Under the pieces are notes generated by a model. That model searched no databases. It was not told the origin of the DNA and was given only the letters and a program-made list of their open reading frames with translations. Position numbers and translations under genes: made by a program. This document shows positions 63,966-64,000 of a stretch of 64,000 nt of DNA, piece after piece; positions within the stretch are counted from its first letter, which is position 1; every line of letters starts with the position of its first letter. Source of the stretch: Sphingobacterium sp. R2 (lineage in GTDB: Bacteria > Bacteroidota > Bacteroidia > Sphingobacteriales > Sphingobacteriaceae); assembly GCF_040760075.1 (NCBI RefSeq), contig NZ_CP142884.1, forward strand, positions 1,860,001 to 1,924,000, read 5' to 3'.

Positions 63966-64000
63966 ATGTCATTCCCGCCAAAGAAAGTGTGTTGTCTATC

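Noticed and set aside
1..64000. Search for tRNA/rRNA genes, CRISPR arrays, insertion sequences, prophage or integrated elements
   Set aside because: No T-loop-like GTTCGAATC context, spaced identical repeats, transposase, integrase or phage genes were seen; gene content is housekeeping-like throughout.

Overview
The window reads as a chromosomal segment of a Bacteroidota bacterium, most likely family Sphingobacteriaceae and probably genus Sphingobacterium. The genus is an inference from gene style and content, since no 16S rRNA is present. Supporting signs are moderate-to-low GC, a SusD-type PUL gene, promoters of the Bacteroidota form TTG-N19-TAnnTTTG, scarce Shine-Dalgarno sequences, a DUF6266 gene, and an arginine pathway of the N-succinyl type.

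Layout. 1-4452: the end of a polysaccharide utilisation locus (truncated SusD-like lipoprotein gene, DUF2264 protein, GH88 unsaturated glucuronyl hydrolase). 4453-7075: a DUF6266 gene behind a large perfect inverted repeat, a WYL regulator and a convergent DinB gene. 7407-22470: one long ribosomal super-operon from rplC to rplQ with secY, map, infA, rpmJ and rpoA. It lacks rpsJ at the front and contains internal promoters and strong intergenic hairpins. 22628-27606: argD, succinylornithine-type transcarbamylase, argB, proC and an M20 deacylase, facing an Lrp/AsnC gene. 28502-32304: an unrecognised protein with kinase-fold-like motifs, ruvC, a flippase-like membrane protein and a membrane GT2. 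32312-37843: plsC, a DUF2089 regulator with a palindromic upstream site and a 58-residue membrane protein, a secreted alpha/beta hydrolase, SDR plus flippase-like pair, a small membrane protein and a lipocalin-like lipoprotein. 38085-44214: gmd, a coiled-coil membrane protein and a 1250-residue sensor kinase. 44381-47931: succinate dehydrogenase/fumarate reductase (sdhC-sdhA-sdhB). 48103-53216: OMP beta-barrel, CsbD-like, CsaA, deaminase, superoxide dismutase, MsrA and PruA. 53525-59803: recA, nth, a small ORF, subtilase, oligopeptidase B. 60409-63830: a second arginine block, consisting of a possible Arg-rich leader peptide, a GNAT gene broken by a -1 frame change, argG and argC.

How the genes work together. 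The two arginine blocks supply steps from glutamate acylation (GNAT candidate), kinase (argB), reductase (argC), transaminase (argD), transcarbamylase, deacylation (M20) and argininosuccinate synthesis (argG); argH is not in the window. The residue at the substrate-deciding position of the transcarbamylase is Val90, which fits N-succinyl-L-ornithine rather than N-acetyl-L-ornithine.

The observations most worth following are: the frameshifted GNAT and its Arg-rich leader ORF; the kinase-like unknown at 28502; the DUF2089 operator plus its hidden small membrane gene; the 45-bp palindrome before the DUF6266 gene; and a composite DnaA-box-like element that occurs twice, once near each end of the window. 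No tRNA, rRNA, CRISPR array, insertion sequence or prophage was recognised.
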